DNA of 64,000 bases from Euptelea pleiosperma. Taxonomy: Eukaryota; Streptophyta; Magnoliopsida; Ranunculales; Eupteleaceae. A program made the translations under genes and the position numbers. The notes under the pieces are model-generated. The model was not told where the DNA came from. It saw nothing but the letters and a program-made list of their open reading frames with translations, and made no database searches. Below are positions 23,724 through 34,195 of this stretch, piece by piece (positions within the stretch are counted from its first letter, which is position 1; the number at the start of each line of letters is the position of its first letter). Location: contig CM068548.1 in the NCBI GenBank assembly GCA_035048495.1, forward strand, positions 9,847,464 through 9,911,463. The letters run 5' to 3'.

Positions 23724-24665
23724 CAAGAACTTAACAGTATTTTGATTTTTACTGTCTTTAGATTTTTCAAATTTTTAATGTGCTTATACACATGTTTTTA
23801 GATCTTAAGCGTCCCGAAGTCATTGTCCCTTGTTCATTTCTGATACAACACAGTCATATCTTGATTGTTTTGTGTTTATTTTTGTGAATATGTTACTTGA
23901 TCATGTAGACACAATTATGGGGCAGCTGGACCATATCTGATACTGTCTTTTGACCTGATATCATGTGTATTACAACTGATGTGTGATTCTGCTTGCAAAT
24001 ACCTTAGCAAATTGGTTGTATAGAGATTTTTGAGGTGATACTTAAACAAGGCACAAAGGCTTTCTGTTTTGTATTTTAATCTGCTGTGCCTGTTTCTGAT
24101 GACCCCCGTTTATATACAATCTCCCATTAAAGTGTTTAATTATGTTTGGCAGTGTTCTTATGGTTTCGTCGTTTGTGACGTGCTATATTATTCATGTTTT
24201 AGGGACTACCATGCCCCTTTGTGCCGAGGTGCAACAAACTGAGACGTGTTGACCTGTGCTATTTAAGTTGGTGCATCTGGGCCGGTAACTTAAGCCTTAC
24301 ATTTTCATTTTTTTCAGTAATCTCTATTTAGCATGATAGTATATTAGAAAGGTAATTTATATTGCAGTAATCTCTATTTAGCATATCTAGATGTAAGATA
24401 TTAGTCATATTACATCAATTAGTCAATTTATGAGGACAAATTAAAACCAGTAAATCAATAATATCAATTTCTTCTGTATAATTATTTTTTCATTTTAGGT
24501 TTCGTAACATTCCAGAGTTCCTCTCTAATAATTCCCAAATCAGCAACATCACCTCTTCAATTCCCAGTGCGGTTTTCCTAAAAACCCGACTAATGGCATG
24601 AAATGGACAAACTTTTAAGTATCTCGGTAACATGTGCAATTTCTTGTTCTAACCAGGCATGAATC
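23724..24665. other. No gene recognised
   Basis: This is AT-rich spacer. A short phrase (CAGTAATCTCTATTTAGCAT) occurs twice near 24315 and 24365. No supported feature. Confidence 0.5.
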
Positions 24666-24854
24666 ATGCAGGAAAAAGATGGCCAGACTATTAAAAACTT
24701 GGTCCTCAATACTACGGCACTCAACATAACCTGGGGTGGCAGTGGAACCAAAAGTTGGTTTTGGAAATCAAATAATGAGGACAACTGCAAGGTTGTCGAG
24801 CCGCTTGGAGTCTACCAGCTTGAAGTTAGTGGGAGGTTCCCGCAAGTTATCTAA
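24666..24854 (+). pseudogene. Phloem protein 2 (PP2)-like fragment, 62 aa
   Basis: The frame begins MQEKDGQTIKNLVLN. It contains ALNITWGGSGTKSWFW and, later, LGVYQLEVSGRFP, matching in order the start of the PP2 lectin domain (N-I-T-W-G, then aromatic residues, then L-x-V-x-x-L-E-V-x-G-R-F). PP2 proteins are phloem lectins of sieve elements and their relatives. An acceptor-like AACCAG lies 12 bp upstream of the ATG. The frame stops soon after GRFP and the rest of the lectin domain is not visible downstream, so it is probably a truncated gene or an isolated exon. Confidence 0.5.
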
Positions 24855-25439
24855 CTCCAAACATCAAGCATAAATTTCTTATAAAATTTAGTTCGAACCC
24901 TTTTTGTTTCCAAAACAAAAGAAGTAACTTCCTTCTCTTCTTTTGCAAGGATTATAAGTTTCATGCCGTAGAGAATCGAAAATAGCATATCTGAAATATG
25001 TACTCTTATTCTTGTTGTGTTTACGGATCAGTTCTTTGTCCCTGCATCAATGGGTTTTGTTGCTGAATTCTCTGATTTTGACACTTCCCTAAACAATCCA
25101 TTATCCATCACATGTTTAATTGTCACATTGAACTCATTAACTAGAAAACCTCACATTTATAAATGAACTAAACACACACATATGTACGAGACATCACCTT
25201 TATAAATTAACTAAAGATTTCTGAACCTTTCAAACTACGATATGCTTAATAATATGAAGAAACTTGCTTGATTTGCATAGACATCCATGAGTATCGATCG
25301 AATGCAAAGGAAGTAGAAGAAGGGAAGCCGGGTTAACTTTTCCTTATATTGTTGGTACCAACAGTTATGTTGCTGTTCATATTCCTCCTACCACAAGGGG
25401 ATCCCAAGCAATGCCTAGTGAATCTGGTGACTTTGACCA

Positions 25440-25662
25440 GCTAATATATATATATGTGGATATCGGATTTTGGATATTATTCAAATCCGATTTGTTTATC
25501 AGACGAATTGGATATTGCTGGATATCCAATAACCTACTCGAATTTGAATATTGTTTTGGAATATCCGTTGGATTTTGAATCGAATTTGGATACAAGATAT
25601 TTTTTGGATTTGAATGTGAATATGCTTATATTCGATTCGAATAATATCCGTTGACAGCCCTA
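25440..25662. mobile_element. hAT end with GGATATCC phrases, upstream of AUR3
   Basis: The right end reads, inverted, TAGGGCTGTCAACGGATAT (25662-25644), a typical hAT terminus. The sequence to its left repeats GGATAT, GGATATCC and ATTCGAAT-type phrases. No left terminus or duplication was found, so this is a partial or eroded element. It lies 150-370 bp upstream of the Aurora kinase ATG. Confidence 0.6.
25562..25572 (-). promoter_or_regulatory. MSA-like mitotic motif inside the hAT fragment
   Basis: The minus strand reads TCCAACGGATA, matching 10 of 11 positions of the M-phase-specific activator consensus YCYAACGGYYA, bound by three-repeat MYB proteins in G2/M genes. It lies about 245 bp upstream of the AUR3 ATG. 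Function is inferred from the motif only. Confidence 0.4.
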
Positions 25663-25695
25663 ATTTGGCCTTTCCCTTGCTTGGAGATCAAAAGT

Positions 25696-25706
25696 ACTAA
25701 CGGTAA
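25696..25706 (+). promoter_or_regulatory. MSA-like motif in AUR3 proximal promoter
   Basis: ACTAACGGTAA keeps the AACGG core and matches 9 of 11 positions of the M-phase-specific activator consensus, about 110 bp before the ATG. Plant Aurora genes are expressed in dividing cells, so this placement is plausible. Confidence 0.45.
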
Positions 25707-25814
25707 AGAAAGATCAATCCATTCTCTCACTTACATTCACTAATCCATATTTTCTAGCATATCAGGACACTGATTGAAAGATCAGATCACATCAGACCCA
25801 GATCAGATCCCCAA

Positions 25815-27497
25815 ATGGGTATTCAGGTTCAGGAAACCCACCATCGTAAGAAAGAAGAACAACGGCCTCTGAAATCCTGGTCTTTGCAAGACTTTGATAT
25901 CGGAAAACCTCTCGGAAAAGGAAAATTTGGGAGAGTCTATCTTGCCAGAGAGAAAAAGGTACATGCCCCAAAATTCGATTTTCCAAGATTTCGTCGTCTC
26001 TCCACTGTAACTCACAACTAGTTACATCGAATTGTGTGTTTCAGAGCAAATACATTGTAGCTCTTAAGGTAATATTCAAAGAACAGATCGAGAAGTACAG
26101 ACTCCACCACCAGTTGCAACGAGAGATGGAGATTCAGAGTGGTCTCAATCACCCTAACGTTCTCCGTCTCTTCGGTTGGTTCCATGATGCTGAGCGCATA
26201 TTTTTGATCCTAGAGTATGCCCACAGAGGAGAGCTTTACAGAGAGCTCAGGAACTTCGGACACCTCTCTGAGAAACAAGCCGCCACTGTAAATTTTATTT
26301 CTTTTTTTTTGTTTTTTGGGTATAATTTTCAAATTTTTTTTCCTCCCTTTTACATTTTTTTTTTTTACAATTTCATATATATAGTGATTTGTGTGTTAAT
26401 TGTGCAAAGCAGTATATCGCGAGCCTCACGCAGGCGTTGGCTTACTGCCATGAGAAGCATGTGATTCACAGGGACATCAAGCCGGAGAACTTGTTGCTCG
26501 ATTTCGAGGTATAATATAGATCCAATTTCTCTTACTTATTTTGAATCGACACCAATTAGTATCTTGGTTTAAGGTAGAAACACAAGGCGGGAAAGGATTA
26601 GAGAATTTAAGGATGTTGCGAATTTGGGATTCTTTTAATATATTCATTTCTGGAACATTATTTTAGTTGTCACTATAAATATGTTTATTGTATCTTCTGA
26701 AACAAATTCTATTGAGTTTGTAGATATCGAGTTTTACATTTGCTTTGCTTCGGAGTTGACTGATATCAACCCTCTTAAGATCCTCTGCTCCCTTAATTTT
26801 ATCTAATTAAGTTCCATTTTCCGAACAAATATTGCTGCTTAGACCGCCCTAATGTTTCTTGAGACAGATTCAGTTTAATTTGCTAAACCTTAAGCTGTTG
26901 GAAGCGATTTTGTGTCCCTAGGGAGGAAAATTAAACTAGAGTTTATCTTTGCAGGGTCAGCTTAAAATTGCAGACTTTGGGTGGTCTGTACAGTCAAGAA
27001 GCAAGAGACACACCATGTGTGGAACTTTGGATTATCTAGCACCGGAAATGGTGGAGAACAAAGCTCACGATTATGCTGTTGATAACTGGACTCTGGGGGT
27101 TCTTTGTTATGAGTTCCTTTATGGGGTCCCACCTTTTGAAGCTGAGAGCCAGAGTGACACATTCAAAAGGTAAGGTAGATGTAGCTTCATGTTGTGTTCT
27201 TCGCTTTCAATTGGGTTATAGTTATATAATGAACAAACTATTGCTTGGTATGCAGGATAATGAAGGTCGACTTGAGCTTCCCTTCCTCCCCTAGTGTGTC
27301 TGTGGAAGCAAAAAATCTCATCAGTCGGGTAAGTTTGTTAATAAGCATTCTGATTTCTATTTGTGTGGGCAATTCTGATGCTGTGACCTGAAAATATGCA
27401 GCTCCTCGTGAAGGATTCTTCAAAGAGGCTCTCCCTTCACAAGATCATGGAGCACCCTTGGATTGTCAAGAATGCAGACCTCACAGGTACTTGTTGA
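25815..27497 (+). CDS. AUR3: Aurora kinase, beta type (AUR3-like), 288 aa, 6 exons
   Basis: Exons: 25815-25958, 26045-26287, 26413-26508, 26955-27169, 27256-27328 and 27402-27497; all introns GT-AG with joining phases. The product is a Ser/Thr kinase that phosphorylates histone H3 Ser10 and acts at mitotic chromosomes. Visible motifs: glycine loop GKGKFGRVY (34-42), VALK Lys56, helix-C Glu75, HRDIKPEN with Asp150, DFG Asp168, activation-loop Thr181 in [10 protein letters not shown] and APE Glu192. The C-terminal HPWIVKNAD motif is typical of plant Auroras. A short N-terminus and [19 protein letters not shown] point to the AUR3 rather than the AUR1/2 group. Length is normal and every catalytic residue is present, so the gene looks functional. 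MSA-like motifs lie upstream. Confidence 0.92.
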
Positions 27498-28959
27498 GTA
27501 GCATTCTAGGTGATGGAGTACCGAATCATTGCAACAATGATGAATTGTAGAAATTGGTTGGATGTAGGACCACATCAAACATTTAAACCTATAGATACGG
27601 ACTCAGCTGTGTTGAGCGCACACACACACAGCCTTGTAACCCTATGTGTTGCACTTCGAAGCACCTGGAGTTCATTGCTCATTTGTGCTTGTCTAGAGGT
27701 CAGCACGAGTTTCTTTGCATCACTAAGTTGCATGGGTACGCATATGAACTTTTTTTTTCCTGTTCATGATGGGTTTTCTACAATTGATATGTACATATCT
27801 ATGCAACAAAGACATGGCTTTTTTTAGTGTTTTCTGTCGATTTGCACTGACACATCCTGGCACACATACTTACATGTAAGGCAGAGTCACCCTTTATTTT
27901 AATGGTTCTTAGAGAGGGCTGGTGTGGTCCATCTTTCATACACTAATTTATTAAGTTAAACACAACTATAGTTGTTTGATGATAAAGACACATGTCCGTG
28001 TCATCGTTTCATAGGTATACATAAAACACGATAATTTTTCAAAGGTTTGTGCTACATACTTCCATACATTGAAACAGAGTACCAAATTACCCAAAGGCAT
28101 TGGCTATATATGTTTTGTGTGGGACTGTTTACCATGTACTGCAGCCTGTTCTTGGTTGAAGATGAGCTTACAAGTTTTAATTATCCAATGGCAAGCCATT
28201 TCTGGTAGTTCATTGGGATTTCTCTGATGGGTGAATGATTCATACTGGACATCCCTTTCTTAGTTAATTGTAGGTTATAATGGATATCATCCTTCCATAG
28301 GATTATTTATTTCTGGAATGGGCAGTGACGATTGAAGAGCACTCTTGAAAGCCTGTCTCAGGAAACAAACAGAATTCCTTCCCATAACTTGCTGCTCGCC
28401 TCCCCTCATCAATCATCGGCACAACTCTCCCAAGAAACAACATCATGAAGTAAATATGAAATATGGCTTAAGTAGTTCTTCCAAGTTAGTTAAAAACCAT
28501 GGTCTACCATTCTATGATTATACAGCTCCATAAGGGAGAGTAATCACATGTTTGGCGCAACAGTCAGCACAGAGAAGAGATCAAGACTCGGAGCTTGAAC
28601 TTGAATTTTAACGTACATGACAGCCAAGCCCGAGCTCGAGAAGCAGAAGGCCTCAGTAAGTAGGACTCCTTGGAAAATCTTCCAAGTTGGTGCAGCAGAC
28701 CTACGGTGAACAAATCCATTTTCCCCATCCAACCTTCATGTTCTCTCTCCTAATAGCTTTATGTGCTGTCTTAATGGAAAATTTCCCATTTGTGGTGATC
28801 TTCCAAATTTTTTGATCTTTCATTCCAATGAACTTTTGACTATGGTTGTCGACATCTAAACCAAGTTAATAGCCCTTGAACTTCTCTTGGAATCTGCCAT
28901 GTGTTGTTCACCAAAATGTCAGCCTCTGTCGCCTTGCATTTCTTTCACACTTTAAAATT
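27498..28959 (+). other. AUR3 3'UTR and gene-free spacer
   Basis: The 3'UTR should begin here. A short CA repeat lies near 27622. Short open frames show no homology. No polyadenylation site can be fixed with confidence. Confidence 0.4.
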
Positions 28960-29987
28960 GGCTTCAATCTCATCTTGACCTGCATGGTCACCCATTCAGA
29001 GTTCGTGCCACAGTCAATACCATCCTTGCTGCTATAATCCAACCATAGTATTTCTTGATCTCCTTAAGAGCCCACTTAATACCAGATAGAGGAATTTTAT
29101 TGATAGGGTATGATGTCACTCGGTGGAGAAAGGAATTTGCTTCTCATAAATTTTGCCAAGCGTCATTAGCATACATGAATTTCCACATTAGCTTCATAAG
29201 CAAAGCAAGGTTGATATCCCCAAGTCTTCGAACACCTAGGCCACCCTCATCACAAGGTTTGCAAACTCTATCCCAAGCCACTTTAATACTTTTCCTTGTT
29301 TGGGGATTCTTCAGACAAAATGAAGTTTCTAATGATAGCTTCGCATTTCGAAATCACCCCCACATGTCATCTGTACACCACCATATTGTATGTGAGAATG
29401 CTGCTCATGATGGATTTAGCAAGTACAACCCGACCTTGTAAGGATATAATATTTGCCCACCCACCTTGTGGCACGCTTTCTGATAGCTTCCACTAGAGGT
29501 CTATGGCGTTAGCAACCCTACCTTGGGTAAGATTAACACCTAAGTATTTCTCTGGGAAGGATCTTCAATCATGTTCTTCCTATATTCATGCCCAAGCTTT
29601 GTGTTGTCCCGCCAAATTCTGATTTCGCTCTTATTTGGAAAAAAACTTTCAAACTTTCAATCTTGGCATTAAGGAACAAGAACATATCATTGCAATAAGG
29701 TGTGTAGGCCCCCGTACACCTTTTTAAGCAAACCATGGGAGTAATGAGATCATTATCCTTAAGCCAAGAAATCCCCTTGCTAAGAACATCCCCAGCTATA
29801 ACAAAGAGAGGAGGAGATAGAGGGTCACCTTGCCTGGTCCATACTCATGTCAAAAAACCCAAAAGGATCTTCATTGATCATGACTGAAATATGGTAGCTG
29901 TTAATAATCTCCTTGATCCATTTGCACCATGTGTGGCAAAACCCAAATCTTTTTAGGATAGTGAGCAGAAAGTCCCAATTAAGGGTG
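28960..29987 (-). pseudogene. L1-type LINE fragment
   Basis: Read on the minus strand, the order is the reverse-transcriptase segment SYHISVMINEDPFGFF, then RQGDPLSPPLFV, then the C-terminal region with [18 protein letters not shown] and SGIKWALKEI. These are hallmarks of plant L1-like elements. Stops and frameshifts break it, and the YADD catalytic box is not readable. The 5' part is cut by the MULE-type MITE that begins at 29988. Confidence 0.75.
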
Positions 29988-30220
29988 GGGTATTTTAGTA
30001 ACACCCCCCTGAAATCTGAAAGGAATTAGTAACACCCCCTTTATACTTTCAAACTTTAGGATTACCCCCCTACACTTAGTTCAACAGTGCTTGACTTAAG
30101 TAACTTAAAACGGACTTGAATCACAGGTCATTAGCGTTGTACTTGCAATATTATGGTCCTTTCATAGGTGCATTAACAGGCATACGATGCATGCCATGTT
30201 TTAACATTAGTGGTGGTTGA
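29988..30220. mobile_element. MULE-type MITE, truncated copy
   Basis: It begins GGGTATTTTAGTAACACCCC and matches, in opposite orientation, the element at 33370-33979 over most of its length (shared blocks such as GGTGCATTAACAG and GATGCATG). The right end is not recognisable. It cuts into the LINE fragment. Confidence 0.65.
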
Positions 30221-31104
30221 AAACAGTAATACAATTTTATCCGCAATGGTATTACCCCCCTTATCCGCAAACAGTAATACCATTTTATTCAACATGTGAG
30301 GTTTTTTTGCTAAAACCCTAACCCCAAATTGCCACGGTTGTGGTAGTTGTCCAGCCACAAGATTCCAGTGGGTTGATCGTCAGTGATGGGAGGCAATCCG
30401 GCGAGCCTTATATTGCCACTAAATTGCCAAAATCACAAGATCTAATGGTTAGCATTATTATTTTTTTATTTTTTAAATTCAGTGATATACTTTATTTTAA
30501 GCAATTGAATCTTTGCTCAAATCATCACCTAAACACATGATTTACACGAGAAATATTGGGGTCTTACAACTCTAAAGAGAAATGAAAAATAAAGTACTGA
30601 AAAATAGAAACAATTTCTGCATTTTGTGTACGTATTGATTCACCAATCAAAAAAAAATTGTGTATCAATTCTCTCACAAAAAAATAGCCATTGATCTTGT
30701 GATTCGAGCCATTTACCGATGATATATGGCTCACTGGAATGTAGCCCATCATCGGTGACCAACGAACCAGAATCTCATGGTCGCCCGACCACCACCGTCG
30801 TGTTAATTAGGGGTTAGGGTTTTGGCCAAAAACCTTCACATGCTGTGTTCCAAGATTGTAGAAAAGGGCATTTTTGCTTTCATCTAAAGTTTGTAGTCAT
30901 CTCGGATCAACATTGGTCAAATGACAGTAGACCTAGTAGTCGTGGGGCAAGCCATTATCTTCTAAAAGACTAAAATTACGTGTTAGTTTGCCTAATTTTT
31001 TTTAATTTTACTATTTTCTTAAAATGTCTCTATAATATCCAATACAGTTAGGGGCATTTTAGAACTATTATCTGCCAAAAATCTTTATAATATTCTATAC
31101 TACA
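30221..31104. other. No gene recognised
   Basis: Short repeated phrases (ACAGTAATACNATTTTAT, twice near 30225 and 30280) follow the MITE. No coding sequence is supported. Confidence 0.45.
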
Positions 31105-31112
31105 ATGGTATT

Positions 31113-31391
31113 CATGGTTTAAAAAACGGCCGTTATAATAACGGATTCGGACCTCCCCCGTTACGTTATGAACCGTTAAAATGCTGAAAAAATAATGGCC
31201 GTTATTTTCTATTAATTTTCCGTTTTTCCTATTTTTTGAAAATTTGAAATTTGAATTTCAGTGCCAATTTTTTCATATTCCGTAATTTTTGTTTTCTTTC
31301 ATTTTTGCCCGAGTGTTACAATTCGTTATAACAGAAAAACGGTAACGCCCCCAGTACGTTATACTATTATAACGGCCCTTTTAAAACCTTG
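31113..31391. mobile_element. hAT MITE, CCGTTATAACGG family, copy 1
   Basis: The 279-bp element has ends CATGGTTTAAAAAACGGCCG and, inverted, CAAGGTTTTAAAAGGGCCG. The flanks are ATGGTATT (31105-31112) and ATGGCATT (31392-31399), an 8-bp duplication with one mismatch. Inside, GTTATAACGG variants repeat. Confidence 0.85.
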
Positions 31392-31417
31392 ATGGCATTG
31401 ACCCTTTTAAGCCCTAT

Positions 31418-31622
31418 GAGCAGCTGAGAATTTTTTTGAAGCAGTAGATTTTTGAAGCAGCGAAGCAGTGGCCAATCACATGGTGCCACAATCTGCTGTT
31501 TTTGTTTTCGTACAAACCCAGAATTATGAAAGGAACAGGAGATTGTGGCGCCATGTGATTGGCCAATGCTTCGCTGCTTCAAAAATCCACTACTTCAAAA
31601 TTTTTCTCTCAGCAGCTCCCAA
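31418..31622. mobile_element. Foldback MITE (GAAGCAGCGAAGC arms)
   Basis: Two arms of about 80 bp, roughly 31418-31500 and 31535-31622, are inverted copies sharing TTTTTGAAGCAGCGAAGCA and TGGCCAATCACATGG. The loop is about 35 bp. No clear duplication was found. Confidence 0.7.
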
Positions 31623-32470
31623 AACTGCTCCCTAATCTATATAACAAAACAGGGAAGTTGTCTCCCCACTTATACCCCCCTCTTATCTATTTAGACAAAG
31701 AAGGGCTGAGATCTTATCCCCCAAATAGATGGTGGATCTCAACCATTCAGACAAATGCTTTGTTGGAGAGTGCCGTGGGCACGGGCCACCCACTATCTAT
31801 ATAACAAGTGACAGTGGTTGTCTTATACCCCTCTTATCTTATATGGCTTCAATAATGAGTGGCTGAGATCCACTATGCTTCGTATTGATGGCTGAGATTA
31901 ACTCCCACTCGATTTTGACAAACACTTTAACGGAAAGTGCCGCGGGCAGGGGCCACCCACGCATATAACAAGACAACTCAGTTTTATTCTCTTATCTTAT
32001 CTATCCATCTAATGTGGACTGTTAGATAAAGAGTGGTTGAGATCAAATCCATCGATCTAATGTAGATGGTTAGATTTCAGCCACTCAATCAGCCTAATTT
32101 GACCTCAATTTATTCAAATTTTGAATTTCAACACCGTTTTTTTTTGTTATTTCTGTTATTTTCCCATTTCTTCCTCTGTACTTTACAATCCGTTATAACA
32201 ACTGTTATAATGGAAAAAATGGTAACGCCCCAGTCCGTTATACCGTTTGATTTACAAACGCTTTTGTCAGAGAGTGCCGTGGGCATGGGCCATTTACTAT
32301 TCTATATAACAAAACACATTGGTTGTCTCCCTACTTATACCTCCTCTAATCCTCCCCCAAATGGACGGTGGATCTCCGCCACTCACCTGATTTTGGCAAA
32401 TTCTTTGTCTAGGAGTGCCGATGGCAAAAAAATGCAAAAACAACCCCAAGACAATCTATAACCACGGACT
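31623..32470. repeat. Degenerate tandem array of GAGTGCCGTGGGCA units
   Basis: A phrase like GAGTGCCGTGGGCACGGGCC, followed by CACTATCTATATAACAA, recurs at about 31768, 31934, 32272 and, broken, 32411. CTTATACCCC(C)TCTTATCT-type blocks lie between. A partial CCGTTATAACGG-family piece lies at about 32100-32255. No coding sequence. Confidence 0.55.
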
Positions 32471-32794
32471 AGGAAAAAGGTTATAACTGCCGTTATAACG
32501 ATAATGCCCCAACCATGTTTATTTAGAAAATAATGCCCAAAATAAAAAATGATCGAAATAACCGCCGTCATTTTGTTTGTTATCCTGGTTAAAGAGATAG
32601 GTTGAGCGTTTGGTTGTTACGTGGCGCCTTCTGGTCACATTTGCTACTCTAAAAGTATGTAACCTTTTTCATATTAGATTTTCCCTTTATTTTACAGTTG
32701 TCGAAGTTATTTCCAAAAAAAAAAAATATATTTTGATCTTTTTCTAATCAATGGGAGTGATGTGACCTATTATAACGGCTATATTATTAACTTT

Positions 32795-33160
32795 GCAAAG
32801 AGTAGAACTTTGCTGACCGACGTAGGGCCACAATATACTCCACGTGGCACACTCATAGAGGATGCTGACCGTATGGATGTTTGGCCCATCTGTGGACCCA
32901 CATAATACAAAATCAGGCTGATTAGTGATTTCACATCTTTGGATCTTTGTTACCCAAATTATCGTCAATAAGGGTCAAATTCCACCGTTAAAAATCAACC
33001 AATGAAAACTACTCTAATCCAACGCTTAGAAATAACTTATCAAGCTAATTTTTGGTCTGTAGGTCAACGGGCAAGCATCCATATGGTCAGAAATCTATAA
33101 GAATATGCCACGTGGCTCATATTGTGGTCGTCCGTCAGCATAGTTCTAACTTCTAACAAT
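32795..33160. mobile_element. Foldback MITE with G-box arms, copy 2
   Basis: The ends read GTAGAACTTTGCTGAC and, inverted, GTTAGAACTATGCTGAC. The arms carry CCACGTGGC (near 32840 and 33108), CCGTATGGATGTTTGG and GTGATTTC blocks, as in copy 1. More diverged than copy 1. Confidence 0.65.
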
Positions 33161-33369
33161 CCCGACACCTCTCCTCCAGTCACGTACATCACACGTGCTA
33201 CCCACTATTCATTTTGGTGCCAGCCTATTGAATTTGAAAATAATGGGTCCTACATCATTTTCATATCTAAGGCTAACAATGAAGTAGTACTATTACTAGT
33301 TTATATCCGGGGCTATCACAATATTGGCCCTTTTTGAATTGCTACCTTACCAACTAAAATAAAATGAAA

Positions 33370-33979
33370 GGGTATTTTAGTAACACTCCCTGAAATTTAA
33401 AGTAATTATTAATAACCCCTTAACTTTAAAACAAGGTTTAAAAGAGGCTGTTATAACGGTCAGGGGAGATTACCGTTTTATCCGTTGTAACGAATTGTAA
33501 CACTTTGGGGCAACAATGGAAAATAACGGAAATAGCAGAAAAATGGCGTTGGAATTTAAAATTTGAAATTCCAAAATAACGGACATTTTTTTTCATAAAT
33601 TTTTCCAAAAAATACCGGTCGTTCTTTTCATTATAACGGAAAAAGTAAAGGAAAATAACTGCCATTATAACAAAAATAGCCGTTATTTTCTGGGTGTTTT
33701 AATGGTACATAACGTAATGGGGGAGGTTCGAATCGGTTATAACGGCTGTTTTTTTAAATCATGCTTTAAAACTTTAGGAATAGCCCTTGACCTTGTTTAA
33801 TCATCATGTGACTAGCGTTAAAATGTGACATGCATCATGCATCTGTTAATGCACCTACGACGTGTGATTCCATTTTCACTTAAGTCAACCACTGTTAAAC
33901 TAGGTCAAGGGGTAACCCTAAGTTATAAGGGGTATTACTAATTACTTTCAAATTTCAGGGGGGTGTTAGTAAAATACCC
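33370..33979. mobile_element. MULE-type MITE with 9-bp duplication
   Basis: The inverted ends are GGGTATTTTAGTAAC and GGGTATTTTACTAAC. It is flanked by a perfect 9-bp duplication, AAAATGAAA (33361-33369 and 33980-33988), the length made by Mutator-like elements. About 270 bp remain when the nested hAT MITE is removed. There is no coding capacity. Confidence 0.85.
33432..33763. mobile_element. hAT MITE, CCGTTATAACGG family, nested copy
   Basis: The 332-bp element has ends CAAGGTTTAAAAGAGG and, inverted, CATGATTTAAAAAAAC. It is flanked by a perfect 8-bp duplication, CTTTAAAA (33424-33431 and 33764-33771). The host MITE sequence resumes after it as in the uninterrupted relative near 30045. GTTATAACGG variants fill its ends. 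Confidence 0.9.
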
Positions 33980-34195
33980 AAAATGAAAACGGTCCAGTCC
34001 CACCCAATGCGCAAGATAGCAACGAATCCTCTCTTCGTCCAAATTCGAAAGGACGCGCGTTACGAAAACCCTAACTTCCTCTCTTTGAACCTAACAACTA
34101 GGGTTTTGCGCGCTTAGTTTGAGATCATTTAATCTCGGAAATATCTGAAATTTTGGGTTCGAGAACAAACTCGATTGACTTCTTTAACTGTTGAG

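Noticed and set aside
33720..33740. GGTTCGAATC resembling a tRNA T-loop
   Set aside because: It is part of the hAT MITE end; no acceptor stem, A box or anticodon arm surrounds it.
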